A model generated the notes under the pieces. The model was not told where the DNA came from. It was given only the letters and a program-made list of their open reading frames with translations, and ran no database searches. Shown one piece after another: positions 33,083 through 42,577 of a DNA stretch of 64,000 nt. This DNA is from Bog-950 sp046329515 (GTDB lineage Bacteria; Bacteroidota; Bacteroidia; Chitinophagales; LD1). A program made the position numbers and the translations under genes. Numbering within the stretch: position 1 is the first letter of the stretch; each line of letters starts with the position of its first letter. The stretch covers positions 1,426,001 through 1,490,000 of the forward strand of contig JAXLUM010000001.1 in NCBI GenBank assembly GCA_046329515.1, written 5' to 3'.

Positions 33083-33856
33083 CTAACTCTTTTTATCCCA
33101 AACATATACGTTGCGCTGCGCAGTAGGGTATAATACTATGTTGGTAATGTTAACGTGTGGCGGTGTGGTTACAACATAGTAAATAGTATTGGCTATATCT
33201 TCTGCCGTAAGGGGCTTATAGCCCTGGTAAACTTTGCCGGCCTTCTCTTTATCCCCATGAAAACGGACTACGGAAAACTCCGTTTCAGCCGCTCCGGGGT
33301 CAATTGAACAACAGCGTATGTTCGTTCCAACAAGGTCAAGGTTTATGCCTTCGTTAAGGGCTTTAACAGCAAATTTTGTAGCGTTGTACACATTGCCTTC
33401 CGGGTATACTAAATGGCCCGCAGTGGAGCCTATATTGATTATGTGCCCTTCATTCCGCTCTACCATCATAGGTAATACTGAACGGGTTATGTATAACAAA
33501 CCTTTGATGTTTGTATCAATCATTTTTTCCCAATCGCTTATAAGCCCTTCGTACAATTTGTTTTTGCCTGAGGCTAAACCGGCATTATTTACCAATATGT
33601 CAGGAACAATTTCGCGGCTGTTAAGGTCGTTAGCCATTTCAACGCACTGGTTAAGTTTGGTAACATCAAAACAATAGGAGAGAACCTGCACTCCGTATTT
33701 CTCCTCCAGTATGTGTTGAAAGGGTTCCAGCCGGTCATTCCGGCGACCGGTAATAATTACGTTACAGCCGTTTTTTGCAAATAAGTCCGCAGTGGCCTTA
33801 CCAAAGCCAGAAGTAGCCCCGGTAATTAAAGCCCATTTTCCCCTTATTGAATTCAT
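33083..33856 (-). CDS. SDR-family NAD(P)-dependent oxidoreductase (YdfG-like)
   Basis: A 257-aa short-chain dehydrogenase. Cofactor loop TGATSGFGKA (about 13-22), then ITGRRNDRLEPF, where the Arg pair suggests NADP(H). NNAGLASG is near 91-98, and the catalytic Ser, Tyr and Lys are in NIGSTAGHLVYPEGNVYNATK. It looks closest to YdfG-type 3-hydroxy-acid dehydrogenases, which act on serine, allo-threonine or malonic semialdehyde; that narrower call is tentative. It stands alone between uspA's promoter and the helical-repeat gene. Confidence 0.85.
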   Translation of the reverse strand: MNSIRGKWALITGATSGFGKATADLFAKNGCNVIITGRRNDRLEPFQHILEEKYGVQVLSYCFDVTKLNQCVEMANDLNSREIVPDILVNNAGLASGKNKLYEGLISDWEKMIDTNIKGLLYITRSVLPMMVERNEGHIINIGSTAGHLVYPEGNVYNATKFAVKALNEGINLDLVGTNIRCCSIDPGAAETEFSVVRFHGDKEKAGKVYQGYKPLTAEDIANTIYYVVTTPPHVNITNIVLYPTAQRNVYVWDKKS

Positions 33857-33895
33857 TAAGCTAAGGTAGCGTTTTTACAACTTAACGGGGTAGCG

Positions 33896-35302
33896 CTAAG
33901 GGCGTAGTATGTTTACTTCAGGCTTCATTTGCATAAAGTTTTCCAAAAGGCGGGCGTATAAAAACGTTTTGCCATCCATGCTTTCCAATACTACCGCAGG
34001 GGTTACTGTTTTACCAATAAGCAAACCGCGTTTAACTCTTAATACGCTGTTTAACTCCGTAAGCAAACGGCACAGGTAATCAAAACCGCTTATTTCCATT
34101 TTGCCCTTCATAAACTTCAGGTTCTTTTTAACCAGGTTGGCAGCCATTTCATACTCGCCGCTTTGGGCTATATAAATGTTATGTACGTAACGGAAAACCC
34201 CGTCGCCAAAGGGCGTAAAATCTTCTTTAGGCATTTGCATTACCTTTTGTACGTAATGGTTTGCATCTTTTAAATCATTGGTAAGTAATGCCAGTATAAG
34301 GTATAAGCGTAAAATGTCGAAATGGAAGTTGCGTGCGTTTTCATTTTCAAGAAAAGGCCGCAGGTACTTATTCATTACCTCCTGGCTTTTGGTATAACGG
34401 CCTGCCAGCATAAGTGCATAGCAGTAATTATACGTATGGTACATGCGCGATAATATCCAGCCGGGGAAATGCAGAAGTGTTTCCTCATAGGTGGCAATGG
34501 CCTCATCATAACGGTTAAGGTCAATAAGCAAAAGCGCCTTCATTAAAAGAATGAACGCTTTTCGGCGGTTCTCAAGACGGTTGTAAATTTTATGGGCCGC
34601 TTCCTCTGCTTTTAATAAGTAACTCAATGATTTTTCAGCATCGGTATTTTCGTGGCAGGCACTGTAGGCAATGTAAATGTGCATTTCTGCCATATGCCAT
34701 TTCTTGCCTTTTACGTCGTTCAGCCATTTGTCCAGTTTTTTCAGTGCGGCTTTCCTGTTGGTTTCGCTGCTTTGCCGCAAGCTGTGGTACCGGGTAATTA
34801 CCTCTTCTGTTTTAGCCAGCATGCTGTATTTTTCTTCGCAAACAGCACCAAGCAATTCAACATAGGAAAGGGAATATTTGCGCAGTTCCTCTTCTTTAAA
34901 CTCGTTATAATTTAAGCGCGAAAGGGTTTCTGAAGCTATACGGTAAAACTCCAGCAACTCCTTTTTTGTATTGTTCTTCTTAATTCGTTTTTCGGCCAGT
35001 TTTAGTTCGTGGAGCGTTAGTGGCGTTAACTGCTTATCTAAACAGAAATCAAGTTTCTTCTCCAACTGTTCAGTGGCAAATAATTCCAGCGTTTTATCAA
35101 GTAAAACGGAAGTTATTTTATCGAAATGCGATTGACTTAGCCCGAGTTTTTCGGGTATGTGGCCTTCATTAAAGTTTACTGTTTTAAACGCCGCTGCATA
35201 AGCATTACGCACGGCAGCTTCCTTGCCGCTAAGCTCGATGTGAGCAAAACGCTTCAACTCATCGCCGTTTAGCGACTTTACCAAATCCAATAAATATCCC
35301 AT
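33896..35302 (-). CDS. hypothetical helical-repeat (TPR-like) protein
   Basis: A 468-aa soluble protein built almost entirely of short amphipathic helices. Repeats such as AFILLMKALLLIDLNRYDEAIATYEETLLHFPG (only in part: LLIDLNRYDEAIATYEETL) resemble tetratricopeptide units near residues 250-330. There is no signal peptide. The N-terminal 60 residues (YLLDLVKSLNGDELKRFAHI) look like a small helical domain. No enzyme motif is seen; a protein-protein scaffold is likely. It probably has its own promoter in the 60 bases between it and the PAS kinase gene. Confidence 0.65.
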   Translation of the reverse strand: MGYLLDLVKSLNGDELKRFAHIELSGKEAAVRNAYAAAFKTVNFNEGHIPEKLGLSQSHFDKITSVLLDKTLELFATEQLEKKLDFCLDKQLTPLTLHELKLAEKRIKKNNTKKELLEFYRIASETLSRLNYNEFKEEELRKYSLSYVELLGAVCEEKYSMLAKTEEVITRYHSLRQSSETNRKAALKKLDKWLNDVKGKKWHMAEMHIYIAYSACHENTDAEKSLSYLLKAEEAAHKIYNRLENRRKAFILLMKALLLIDLNRYDEAIATYEETLLHFPGWILSRMYHTYNYCYALMLAGRYTKSQEVMNKYLRPFLENENARNFHFDILRLYLILALLTNDLKDANHYVQKVMQMPKEDFTPFGDGVFRYVHNIYIAQSGEYEMAANLVKKNLKFMKGKMEISGFDYLCRLLTELNSVLRVKRGLLIGKTVTPAVVLESMDGKTFLYARLLENFMQMKPEVNILRP

Positions 35303-35362
35303 GCTTTGCTAAGCACGAATATAATTTATAGCCGAATTGCTGGTAATTTGTAGTTGTGGAAA

Positions 35363-37870
35363 TCAGGCCTGGGGCACGCCTGGCTTAAGGTGTTTGCTAA
35401 TAGTAAAGTAGAAGGTTGTTCCCTGTCCGGGTTCGCTTTCAAACCATATACGGCCCCCGTGCAGTTGAGTAATTTTTTTGCAAATGGCCAGGCCTACACC
35501 TGTGCCCGGGTATTCATTATCCGTATGCAGGCGCTGAAAGATATGGAAAATGCGTTCCTTAAAGTCATTGCGTATACCAATACCGTTATCACTAATGCCA
35601 AATTCCCATTCATCTTCCAATTCCTTAGCGGTAAGCCTAATCTCCGGCCTTGTGCCTTGGGGTATAAACTTAAGGGCGTTATCCAAAAGGTTTTGGTAAA
35701 GCTGCACCAACTGCGATGATTCGCCGGTTATTACCGGCATTTCATCAATTATAAGGTTGGCATTTGAGTTTTGTATGGTGGCGTCAAGGTTGTTTGATAC
35801 TACTTCAATTACATTACGGATGTTTACTGTCGCCAGCGGTTTTGGTGCTGATGAAAGGCGTGAATAACTTAATAAATCCTGTATGAGGCTCTGCATGCGC
35901 TTAGCCCCGTTAACTGAGAATGTAATGAACTCACTGGCTTCTGTATCCAGTTTGTCTTTATAGCGCATCTCCAGCAGTTGCATGTAACTGGCTATAGTGC
36001 GCAGCGGGCCCTGCAAATCATGCGATGCCACATAAGCAAAACGTTCCAATTCTTCGTTGCTGCGTTCTAATTCACCGGCACGTTTTTCCAGTTCCTTTTG
36101 CACTGCTTTAAGGTCGGTAATATCAAATACCAGCACCATGCCGTAAATAATATTGCCTTCATCATCGCGTATAGGTATATGGTGTATGCGTATGTGTTTA
36201 TCAAAGTGTATACGCTCAAAATCGCTATTATCTCCCGCTAAAATTTCGCGGTATATTTTTTCAACGCGCTCAACTTCCGATTCGCGTATGGCTTCGTAAA
36301 TCGTTTTTCCTTCAATTTCCGATTTGGGCTTGCTTATAACCCCAACCAACGGACCTTCAGCTACAATAAAGCGCAGGTCACGGTCGAAAATAAACATAGC
36401 GGCTTTAGGCAGGTGCCGCGCAATTTCGCGGTACAGTTGCTCGCTCTTTCTTAGTTCCTCTTTGGTTTGTTTAATGGCAGTTACATCGGTGGCTACGCCC
36501 AATACGTTTACCTGCTCACCGGTTAAGGATTCAATCGGTTTTTTAATGGTAGAAAGCCAGGTTATTTTTCCATTAACCGGGTTTACATACTGCTTTTCGG
36601 GGAAATGAACTTCCTTACCGCCTTTTAGCACCTCTTCATCCTGCCACATAAAGTAGTCTAACTCTTCTTTATTGAAGTTGTGTTCGGTGTCAAAGTGTCC
36701 CTCCATCTCCTGCGTGGTCATGTTGTAAAACTTTGCAGCAGATTCGTTGGCCAATAAAAATTTACCATCCTTATCTTTAACGAAAATGAGGCTTGGCGAA
36801 GCATCAATAATCATGCGCAGAAAGTCCTTCTGCTTCTGTAACTCGCCGTATATTTTTTCTTTTTCCTTGGCCTCGCGCTGCAATTGTTCATTGGCTGCTT
36901 CTAACTCGCGGGTGCGCTCCTTTACTTTTTCTTCCAGTTCGTGGTTCAGCTTTTCCATTAAAAGCTGGTTCTGGCGTCTATCGCTTATATCGCGCACGTG
37001 TATAAGCAGTGCGGGCTTATCTTTAAATACAATTAAAGCAGCGCTTACTTCAATGGGCGTTACAACCCCATCCCGTGCTATACACTCGGTTTCAAACTTC
37101 CGTATTTCGCCGCTCATAATTTTCGGCTGGCGCTCCTTTATAATGGCATGGCTTTCTACCGGCGAAATATCATATATAGTTTTACCTACCAATTCTTCGC
37201 GGCTTATGCCATGCAGTTGGCAGGTGGCTTCATTAACATCCAATATAACCCCATCCGCGCTTTCTACATAAATAGCATCAGGCGAATTCAGGAAAATATC
37301 CTTGAAACGTTTATCGCTGTTTATCAATGAAACCTCGGCTAATTTCTTGGCGCGTATTTCCTCATTTAGTTTGAAGTTGGCTTCGGTAAGCTGCCGGGTG
37401 CGGGTTAAAACTTTTTCTTCAAGGTCTTCTTTAGCGTATATTAATTCCTCTTCAAGCGCTTTTTGCCTTGTAACATCAATGTGAATAGCAATGGAGGCTA
37501 CAAAATGGCCTTGGGCATCAAAAACAGGCTTACCATTTACACGAATCCAAACGGGGTCGCCGTTTTTCTTCTTCATCTTAATATCGTAGCTGTCGCTAAG
37601 GCCCTTCTTGCGCAGTTCAAGCTTGGTTTTTGAAATGCGTGTTTGTTCTTCATCCCAGAAGTAACTAAAAATAAAAGTGTTGTGAATTTCGCTGGCAGTA
37701 TAGCCAAGGTTTCGGCAAAACTGGTCGTTGGCATATAAAATGCGCCCCTCAGAGTTAACGCAAAATATGCCCTCATTAATCCATTCAACAATATTGCGGA
37801 AATGGATGGCAGCCGAAAGGCCACTGCTATCGCTTATGCTTATGTAATCACTGAACGGCTGTCCCGCCAT
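35363..37870 (-). CDS. multi-PAS sensor histidine kinase, soluble
   Basis: An 835-aa kinase without membrane segments. Four PAS domains lie at about 24-140, 185-300, 345-468 and 475-590, with coiled coils at about 140-180 and 300-345. The phosphoacceptor is H617 in AYVASHDLQGPLRT, and the ATPase domain has NLLDNALKF, DNGIGIRN and GTGVGLAICKK. The kinase core is similar in type to that of the 503-aa kinase at 29722. No receiver is attached or adjacent. Upstream are a 12-base perfect palindrome (37894-37905), a longer hairpin (37926-37952) and a 15-base motif shared with the response regulator at 61690. Confidence 0.9.
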   Translation of the reverse strand: MAGQPFSDYISISDSSGLSAAIHFRNIVEWINEGIFCVNSEGRILYANDQFCRNLGYTASEIHNTFIFSYFWDEEQTRISKTKLELRKKGLSDSYDIKMKKKNGDPVWIRVNGKPVFDAQGHFVASIAIHIDVTRQKALEEELIYAKEDLEEKVLTRTRQLTEANFKLNEEIRAKKLAEVSLINSDKRFKDIFLNSPDAIYVESADGVILDVNEATCQLHGISREELVGKTIYDISPVESHAIIKERQPKIMSGEIRKFETECIARDGVVTPIEVSAALIVFKDKPALLIHVRDISDRRQNQLLMEKLNHELEEKVKERTRELEAANEQLQREAKEKEKIYGELQKQKDFLRMIIDASPSLIFVKDKDGKFLLANESAAKFYNMTTQEMEGHFDTEHNFNKEELDYFMWQDEEVLKGGKEVHFPEKQYVNPVNGKITWLSTIKKPIESLTGEQVNVLGVATDVTAIKQTKEELRKSEQLYREIARHLPKAAMFIFDRDLRFIVAEGPLVGVISKPKSEIEGKTIYEAIRESEVERVEKIYREILAGDNSDFERIHFDKHIRIHHIPIRDDEGNIIYGMVLVFDITDLKAVQKELEKRAGELERSNEELERFAYVASHDLQGPLRTIASYMQLLEMRYKDKLDTEASEFITFSVNGAKRMQSLIQDLLSYSRLSSAPKPLATVNIRNVIEVVSNNLDATIQNSNANLIIDEMPVITGESSQLVQLYQNLLDNALKFIPQGTRPEIRLTAKELEDEWEFGISDNGIGIRNDFKERIFHIFQRLHTDNEYPGTGVGLAICKKITQLHGGRIWFESEPGQGTTFYFTISKHLKPGVPQA

Positions 37871-37893
37871 ATTGTTTAAAGGTAATGAAAGTA

Positions 37894-37981
37894 AGATTTA
37901 AATCTCCGGTTCACTTAGAATTATGAACATCTCATTCTCCAAATGGGATGTTATACGTTAAAAAACATGATTTGTTGGTAA
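37894..37981 (-). promoter_or_regulatory. palindrome cluster upstream of PAS kinase
   Basis: Three elements precede the kinase ATG at 37870. AGATTTAAATCT (37894-37905) is a perfect 12-base palindrome. AACATC-T-CATT and AATG-G-GATGTT (37926-37952) form an 11-pair hairpin with one wobble. TTACCAACAAATCAT on the minus strand (37981-37967) recurs upstream of the response regulator gene at 62253-62239. They look regulatory, but binding factors are unknown. Confidence 0.35.
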
Positions 37982-37996
37982 AAACGGATGTATTCT

Positions 37997-39055
37997 TCAG
38001 TCCAGGTCAGTCCTTTTAACATCCTCAAACTGAAGTATGAAATCCTTGCCGAATACCTGCGATGGGGTTTTTGCACCGGTAGCAGGCAAACCGTTCAGCA
38101 ATTGCTTTACTATTTCAACTGCAGTAAGGTAGGTAAGGGTGTAGCCTTCAGGCAGTTCCAGCAATGCACTTTTTGATATGCCTAAAGGGTTTCTTATTTC
38201 ACCGTATATGCTTCCGGAAGCAGATTGACGCATTTCCTCATTAGGGCCTGCCGGGCGCTTTTTAATACGGTTTATTACAAATTTCTTTACCAACCTCAGG
38301 CTTAGTATAGGAGCTAAATAACCGCTCCAACGCATGCCATCAATTACCCGTTGAGGTAATACATTATATACGGTAATGTTAGGCACCTTAGTTGAGCGCC
38401 AGGCTGATGAAACATCTCCCCACGAAATAGCAACTCCTTTTTTTTGCGAGCCTTTAACTTCAATAACCCGCGTTAAGGTACCATTAGGCACCGTATCCAG
38501 TTTGCCTTTGCGCCTTATAGTAGTGTCCTCGCCCATGTTTTCGGCAATAGTAATTGCCGTGCCATGCGATAACTTGCCGCCTTTCTGCATAAGGGCCAAA
38601 TCCAGCGTATCGCCGGTGGGCAGTTTTTCTTTTAAGTAAGCAGCTAAACAATCGGAAGGAACAACATCGAAACCGACACCCGGCATTAAAAGAATGCCTG
38701 CATCTTTAGCTTCCTGGTCCTTACGGTAAATGCGCTCAAAAACCTGGTATTCGCCTGTAATATCTAAGTAATGTGTTTTTGCTGCCAGGCAGGCTTTTAC
38801 CATTTTGGCGCAGGTGTATATAAAAGGCCCGGCACAATGTAAAACCAGTTTAAAGGGTTCCAGTTCTTTAACCAGTTGTTCTTCGCTGTCTAATGAAAAT
38901 ACACGAAAAGCTAGGCCAAGTTCCTTCGCTAACTCCTCTGTTCGCCGCGCATCGCGCCCGGCAATAACGGGTTTAAGGCCAAGTTTTACGGCGTGCTCAC
39001 AAATCAATCTTCCGGTATAGCCATAGCAACCGTAAATAAGCCATCCTTCCTTCAC
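37997..39055 (-). CDS. saccharopine dehydrogenase-like / trans-acting enoyl reductase-like oxidoreductase
   Basis: A 352-aa NAD(P)-binding protein. It starts with a Rossmann motif WLIYGCYGYTGRL (about 5-17) and has VIAGRDARRTEELAKELG, then HCAGPFIYTCAKMVKACL and YLDITGEYQVF. This is the pattern of the saccharopine dehydrogenase NADP-binding family that includes trans-acting enoyl reductases. The substrate is unknown; lysine metabolism should not be assumed. There is no signal peptide. It is divergent from the alpha/beta hydrolase gene at 39158, with 102 bases between them. Confidence 0.8.
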   Translation of the reverse strand: MKEGWLIYGCYGYTGRLICEHAVKLGLKPVIAGRDARRTEELAKELGLAFRVFSLDSEEQLVKELEPFKLVLHCAGPFIYTCAKMVKACLAAKTHYLDITGEYQVFERIYRKDQEAKDAGILLMPGVGFDVVPSDCLAAYLKEKLPTGDTLDLALMQKGGKLSHGTAITIAENMGEDTTIRRKGKLDTVPNGTLTRVIEVKGSQKKGVAISWGDVSSAWRSTKVPNITVYNVLPQRVIDGMRWSGYLAPILSLRLVKKFVINRIKKRPAGPNEEMRQSASGSIYGEIRNPLGISKSALLELPEGYTLTYLTAVEIVKQLLNGLPATGAKTPSQVFGKDFILQFEDVKRTDLD

Positions 39056-39157
39056 TGTACTGTGGGTTCAGTTTAAAAATCAACTCAATTTAGGGTTTTC
39101 TTAATTTGATTTGCAAATAATCAGCACTAAAAATCTTTTAAGTTTACGTTAGCGTTT

Positions 39158-39808
39158 ATGAATGTGTATTTGATTCCCGGCCTTGGCGCCGACAAGCGAA
39201 TGTATATCAATCAATTAAAGCTTTTTCCTGAAGCTGTGGTATTGGAGCATTTACATGTTATAACGGATAATAACCTGGCTGATTATGCCCAACGTTTTCT
39301 GCCTTTAATTGATACATCAAAACCCTTCGTGCTTATAGGCACCTCCCTTGGCGGAATGATTGCCCAGGAACTGAGCAGAAGCATAAAACCCGAAAAGCTT
39401 ATTTTAATTTCTACTATAAAGGGCAGGCATGAAATGCCCTTCTTTATCCGCAGCATGAAACAACTGCGTTTGCACAGGCTTTTAACAGGTGAAAATTTCC
39501 TGCGGTTTAATTCTGTAATGGCTAAACGATTGGATAGCCGAGGCGATTCGCCTGCCGCTGAATTGATAATGCAAATGTCTAAAGATGCGCACCCCCGTTT
39601 TGTAGAGTGGGCCATAAATGCGGTAATACATTGGCAGGGGCCGCAACAACATTACCCGCAAACCATACACATACACGGCACTAACGATAAATTGTTCCCT
39701 CATTCTAAAATTAAAAACGCATGGTTGGTGCAGGGCGGTTCGCATGTAATGAATATGACCATGAGTGAAGAAGTTAACCGGCTTATTTTAAAAGCAATTC
39801 GTTCGTAA
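39158..39808 (+). CDS. alpha/beta hydrolase
   Basis: A 216-aa protein of the alpha/beta hydrolase fold. It starts VYLIPGLGADKRMY, an oxyanion-type loop, and has the nucleophile elbow LIGTSLGGMIAQE with the Ser at about 64. Possible Asp and His of the triad are in HIHGTNDKLFPH and QGGSHVMNM. No signal peptide. The next gene, a GH1 glycosidase, begins one base after this stop, so the two are co-transcribed. The substrate is unknown. A -7-like TAAGTTTA lies at 39139-39146. Confidence 0.85.
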   Translation: MNVYLIPGLGADKRMYINQLKLFPEAVVLEHLHVITDNNLADYAQRFLPLIDTSKPFVLIGTSLGGMIAQELSRSIKPEKLILISTIKGRHEMPFFIRSMKQLRLHRLLTGENFLRFNSVMAKRLDSRGDSPAAELIMQMSKDAHPRFVEWAINAVIHWQGPQQHYPQTIHIHGTNDKLFPHSKIKNAWLVQGGSHVMNMTMSEEVNRLILKAIRS

Positions 39809-39809
39809 T

Positions 39810-40991
39810 ATGAAATTGACTTTCCCTCCTGATTTTATTTTTGGCACTTCTACAGCGGCTTACCAAATTGAAACGGCGGTGGACCATGATTGGTTAGGCC
39901 ATAAGTCAAAAGATGGTTATGTTTTTGAACGCACAAGTGACCATGAACTGCGCCTGAAGGAGGATGCCGCTATAATAGCGTATTGTGGAGGTATGTACCG
40001 CATGAGCCTGCAGTGGAGTAAACTACAGCGCCAACCTTTTGCTGATTTTGATACTGTTATAGTAAAGGAATACGTTGATTTTTTAGAAGACCTTAAAGCA
40101 CGCGGCGTTAAAATTATGATGGTGTTGCACCATTTTACGAATCCTACATGGTTTGCAGCTAAAGGTGGCTGGGAGAGGAGCGAAAATATACCCATGTGGG
40201 TTGATTTTTGTAAGAAAGTAGAAGCGAACTTTGGTGATTATGTTGCGTACTGGAACACCTTTAATGAACCTAATGTATACGCCAGCAACGGTTGGGTTTT
40301 AGGGGAGTTCCCTCCGTATAAAAAGAATCTGCCAAAAGCATTTACCGTTATAGCTAACTTAGGTAAAGCGCACGATATTGTTTATGACTACCTAAAAGCA
40401 AGGCGCCCAAACCAACCAATAGGTATAAGCCATAATTGCGTGGCCTTTACTGCCGAAAACTGGTTAGGTGTGTTACCGGCCAAAATCAGCGATTGGTGGT
40501 TTATGGATTATACGCTTTCCAAATTTCATAATAAGCTTGATTTTTTTGGCTTGAGTTATTATGCGCGTATCTCACACGATCCGCTACCCATTACCTATTT
40601 AGATACACCTGAAAAATTTATAAAATACAATAAACCGCATGATGGTATGTGGGAGTATTACCCTGTAGGCCTGAAAGAAAGCATGAAGCGGTATTGGCAA
40701 AAGTATAAACTGCCTTTATTTATTACCGAAAGCGGTATTTGCACTAATGACGATACTGTGCGTGTGGCTGCTATGAAAGATTATGTGAAGCTGGTGCACG
40801 AATGTGTGGTTGAGGGTATACCGGTTTTAGGTTACTTATGGTGGAGCACCTTCGATAACTTTGAATGGAACCTTGGCCCTACTTTTCGGTTTGGGTTATA
40901 CGAAACCGATTTAACCACTAAGGACAGAATCAAACGCCCCGGCGCTGATGTCTTTCATCGCTTGGCCTACGAAAAAGAAATTGAGATTTAA
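39810..40991 (+). CDS. glycoside hydrolase family 1 (beta-glycosidase)
   Basis: A 393-aa retaining beta-glycosidase. The N-terminus FPPDFIFGTSTAAYQIE is the GH1 signature. The acid/base Glu is in NTFNEPN (E153) and the nucleophile Glu in ITESGI (E307). The C-terminal LGYLWWSTFDNFEWNLG holds the conserved sugar-binding residues. It is shorter than the usual ~450 residues, mostly in loops between strands. There is no signal peptide, so it acts on imported oligosaccharides or glycosides. The stop overlaps by four bases with the stop of the convergent lipoprotein gene. Confidence 0.92.
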   Translation: MKLTFPPDFIFGTSTAAYQIETAVDHDWLGHKSKDGYVFERTSDHELRLKEDAAIIAYCGGMYRMSLQWSKLQRQPFADFDTVIVKEYVDFLEDLKARGVKIMMVLHHFTNPTWFAAKGGWERSENIPMWVDFCKKVEANFGDYVAYWNTFNEPNVYASNGWVLGEFPPYKKNLPKAFTVIANLGKAHDIVYDYLKARRPNQPIGISHNCVAFTAENWLGVLPAKISDWWFMDYTLSKFHNKLDFFGLSYYARISHDPLPITYLDTPEKFIKYNKPHDGMWEYYPVGLKESMKRYWQKYKLPLFITESGICTNDDTVRVAAMKDYVKLVHECVVEGIPVLGYLWWSTFDNFEWNLGPTFRFGLYETDLTTKDRIKRPGADVFHRLAYEKEIEI

Positions 40992-42058
40992 TGCCCTTGT
41001 TTTTTCTGCTGTAACTGCCGTGTAAATTCTTCGCAATCTTTATTGCCTGGGTCCGCAATGGCGTAAATAGCCAAAATCTTCTCTGCGTCGTCCAGCCTGT
41101 TCTGCGCCAATAAATTTTTACTTATTGAATAGCAGGCAAGAGACACGTAACCTAATAAGCGATCAGCCTTTGCATTGCTTTTAGCGCTTGCTTTTAAGGC
41201 CGCAATTTTCTGACTCCACCACTCAGGGCTTTGGCTGCCCAAGGCATTAACCAGGTTGTTCTTCTCTTCATCCTCGCTTTTAAGGGCTGTAATTTCGGCG
41301 GCGCTTATGTGTTTCAACTTAACCGCAGGTATTTTGTCAAACTCCTGAAAAGCATTGGCAAATACTGATGCATCAGGCCACTCATGCTTGCCATTCCACT
41401 CTATTAAGTAATGCTTGTACGGGCTTCCTTCAAGCAGTTGGTGTAATTGTAATACATTGGAGTAATTCATATCCCGCGTGCCGGCAAAGCCAAGGAAAGT
41501 CAGCGGGTGCTTTAATCCTTCCAGGTTGGCGCTTTGCCCGCAATAAATTACATGGGTAACATCAGCACTGCTTATGGCTGCTTTTATGGCAGCAATGGCG
41601 CCGCCGCTAAACCCTGCAAAGCAGATGTGGCCTTTCTTTATTTTATAGGTTCCTTGTAAATCGGCAAGTAAATGCGAAGCTATACCGTTAACGGTTGGTA
41701 TATCCATGCCGTTTTTTGAGCTATTGGAGCCGGCCAGTATAAAGCCGTATTTATCAGCAAGGACTTTATACTTTTCAAGGGGCACATTGCCATCACCATG
41801 TGGGTCAAAAAATACCATTAGCGCATACTGTAGAGTGTCTTTGTATCCGGTGGGTAAGTACAGGGCATAGCTTTCCGTTGGAAAATTCTTCACGGTAACG
41901 CTCGCTATTAGTTTCCCTGCTTCAGCCTTTGGTTGAACGGCCTGTTCAGCAGGGGCTTGGCTTTCTACATTAGTACTAACAGCATTAACGGCAGGAGTAG
42001 TAGGAGAGGAACAGGATAAAAGAATGAAAGGAAGAAGGGTGAAAAGCATATACTTCAT
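40988..42058 (-). CDS. lipoprotein with alpha/beta-hydrolase-like fold
   Basis: A 356-aa exported lipoprotein: signal MKYMLFTLLPFILLSCSS with lipobox LLSC (Cys about 16), then a Pro/Ala/Gln-rich linker (about 18-48). The domain at about 50-245 has YALYLPTGYKDTL, FFDPHGDG and the nucleophile elbow CFAGFSGGAIAAI, typical of esterase/alpha-beta hydrolases (PHB depolymerase or dienelactone-like). A helical C-terminal region follows (about 265-356). Substrate unknown. It ends against the GH1 gene and starts 9 bases after the 133-aa gene stop. Confidence 0.8.
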   Translation of the reverse strand: MKYMLFTLLPFILLSCSSPTTPAVNAVSTNVESQAPAEQAVQPKAEAGKLIASVTVKNFPTESYALYLPTGYKDTLQYALMVFFDPHGDGNVPLEKYKVLADKYGFILAGSNSSKNGMDIPTVNGIASHLLADLQGTYKIKKGHICFAGFSGGAIAAIKAAISSADVTHVIYCGQSANLEGLKHPLTFLGFAGTRDMNYSNVLQLHQLLEGSPYKHYLIEWNGKHEWPDASVFANAFQEFDKIPAVKLKHISAAEITALKSEDEEKNNLVNALGSQSPEWWSQKIAALKASAKSNAKADRLLGYVSLACYSISKNLLAQNRLDDAEKILAIYAIADPGNKDCEEFTRQLQQKKQGH

Positions 42059-42067
42059 GCCTCAACA

Positions 42068-42469
42068 TTAGCGGAAAATTTTAAGAATGCCGCTGCTCAT
42101 AAAGGCATTCTCATGGTCAGCATCGTAGGCGCGTACCTTGTAGCTGCCGGGGTCGTAAAAAATCACATCCACCCAGGCATAATTCCAGCCGCGGTTAATA
42201 GGCTGGTTTATATCCTTTAAATAAATTTCAGTGCCATCGGGCTGTATGCTGTACAACTTGTAAATAATGTTGGCCGTATTAAGGCTATCGGTAGTTTCCA
42301 CCAGAAAAGAAATGGTGCCTCCGTCCGCACTTACATTAAACTCATTAGAAGGGCTTTGGCAGCTGCCGCCGTTCTTAACTTCAACGCAAAACTTTAAACT
42401 GGTTTGCCCATAGCAAAGCGCTGAAAACGAGATGAAAATAAAGAGGTATACAGCTCTTAAAGCATTCAT
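42068..42469 (-). CDS. hypothetical secreted protein, 133 aa
   Basis: A small exported beta-rich protein. The signal peptide is at about residues 1-21 (ends ALCYG). The mature part looks Ig-like (FNVSADGGTISFLVETTDS ... NYAWVDVIFYDPGSYKVRAYD). Two cysteines (FCVEVKNGGSC) may form a disulfide. No family recognised and no T9SS domain. It precedes the lipoprotein gene on the same strand, 9 bases apart, and may act with it at the cell envelope. Confidence 0.65.
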   Translation of the reverse strand: MNALRAVYLFIFISFSALCYGQTSLKFCVEVKNGGSCQSPSNEFNVSADGGTISFLVETTDSLNTANIIYKLYSIQPDGTEIYLKDINQPINRGWNYAWVDVIFYDPGSYKVRAYDADHENAFMSSGILKIFR

Positions 42470-42577
42470 TAGGGTTTAAAGATACTTTTTACCGCATCAG
42501 TTGTCAAATACCCGAATAAAAGTATTGGCTGTTTACGCATAAATGGCTATTTATGCCTCCTAGTTTAAAGAATTGTA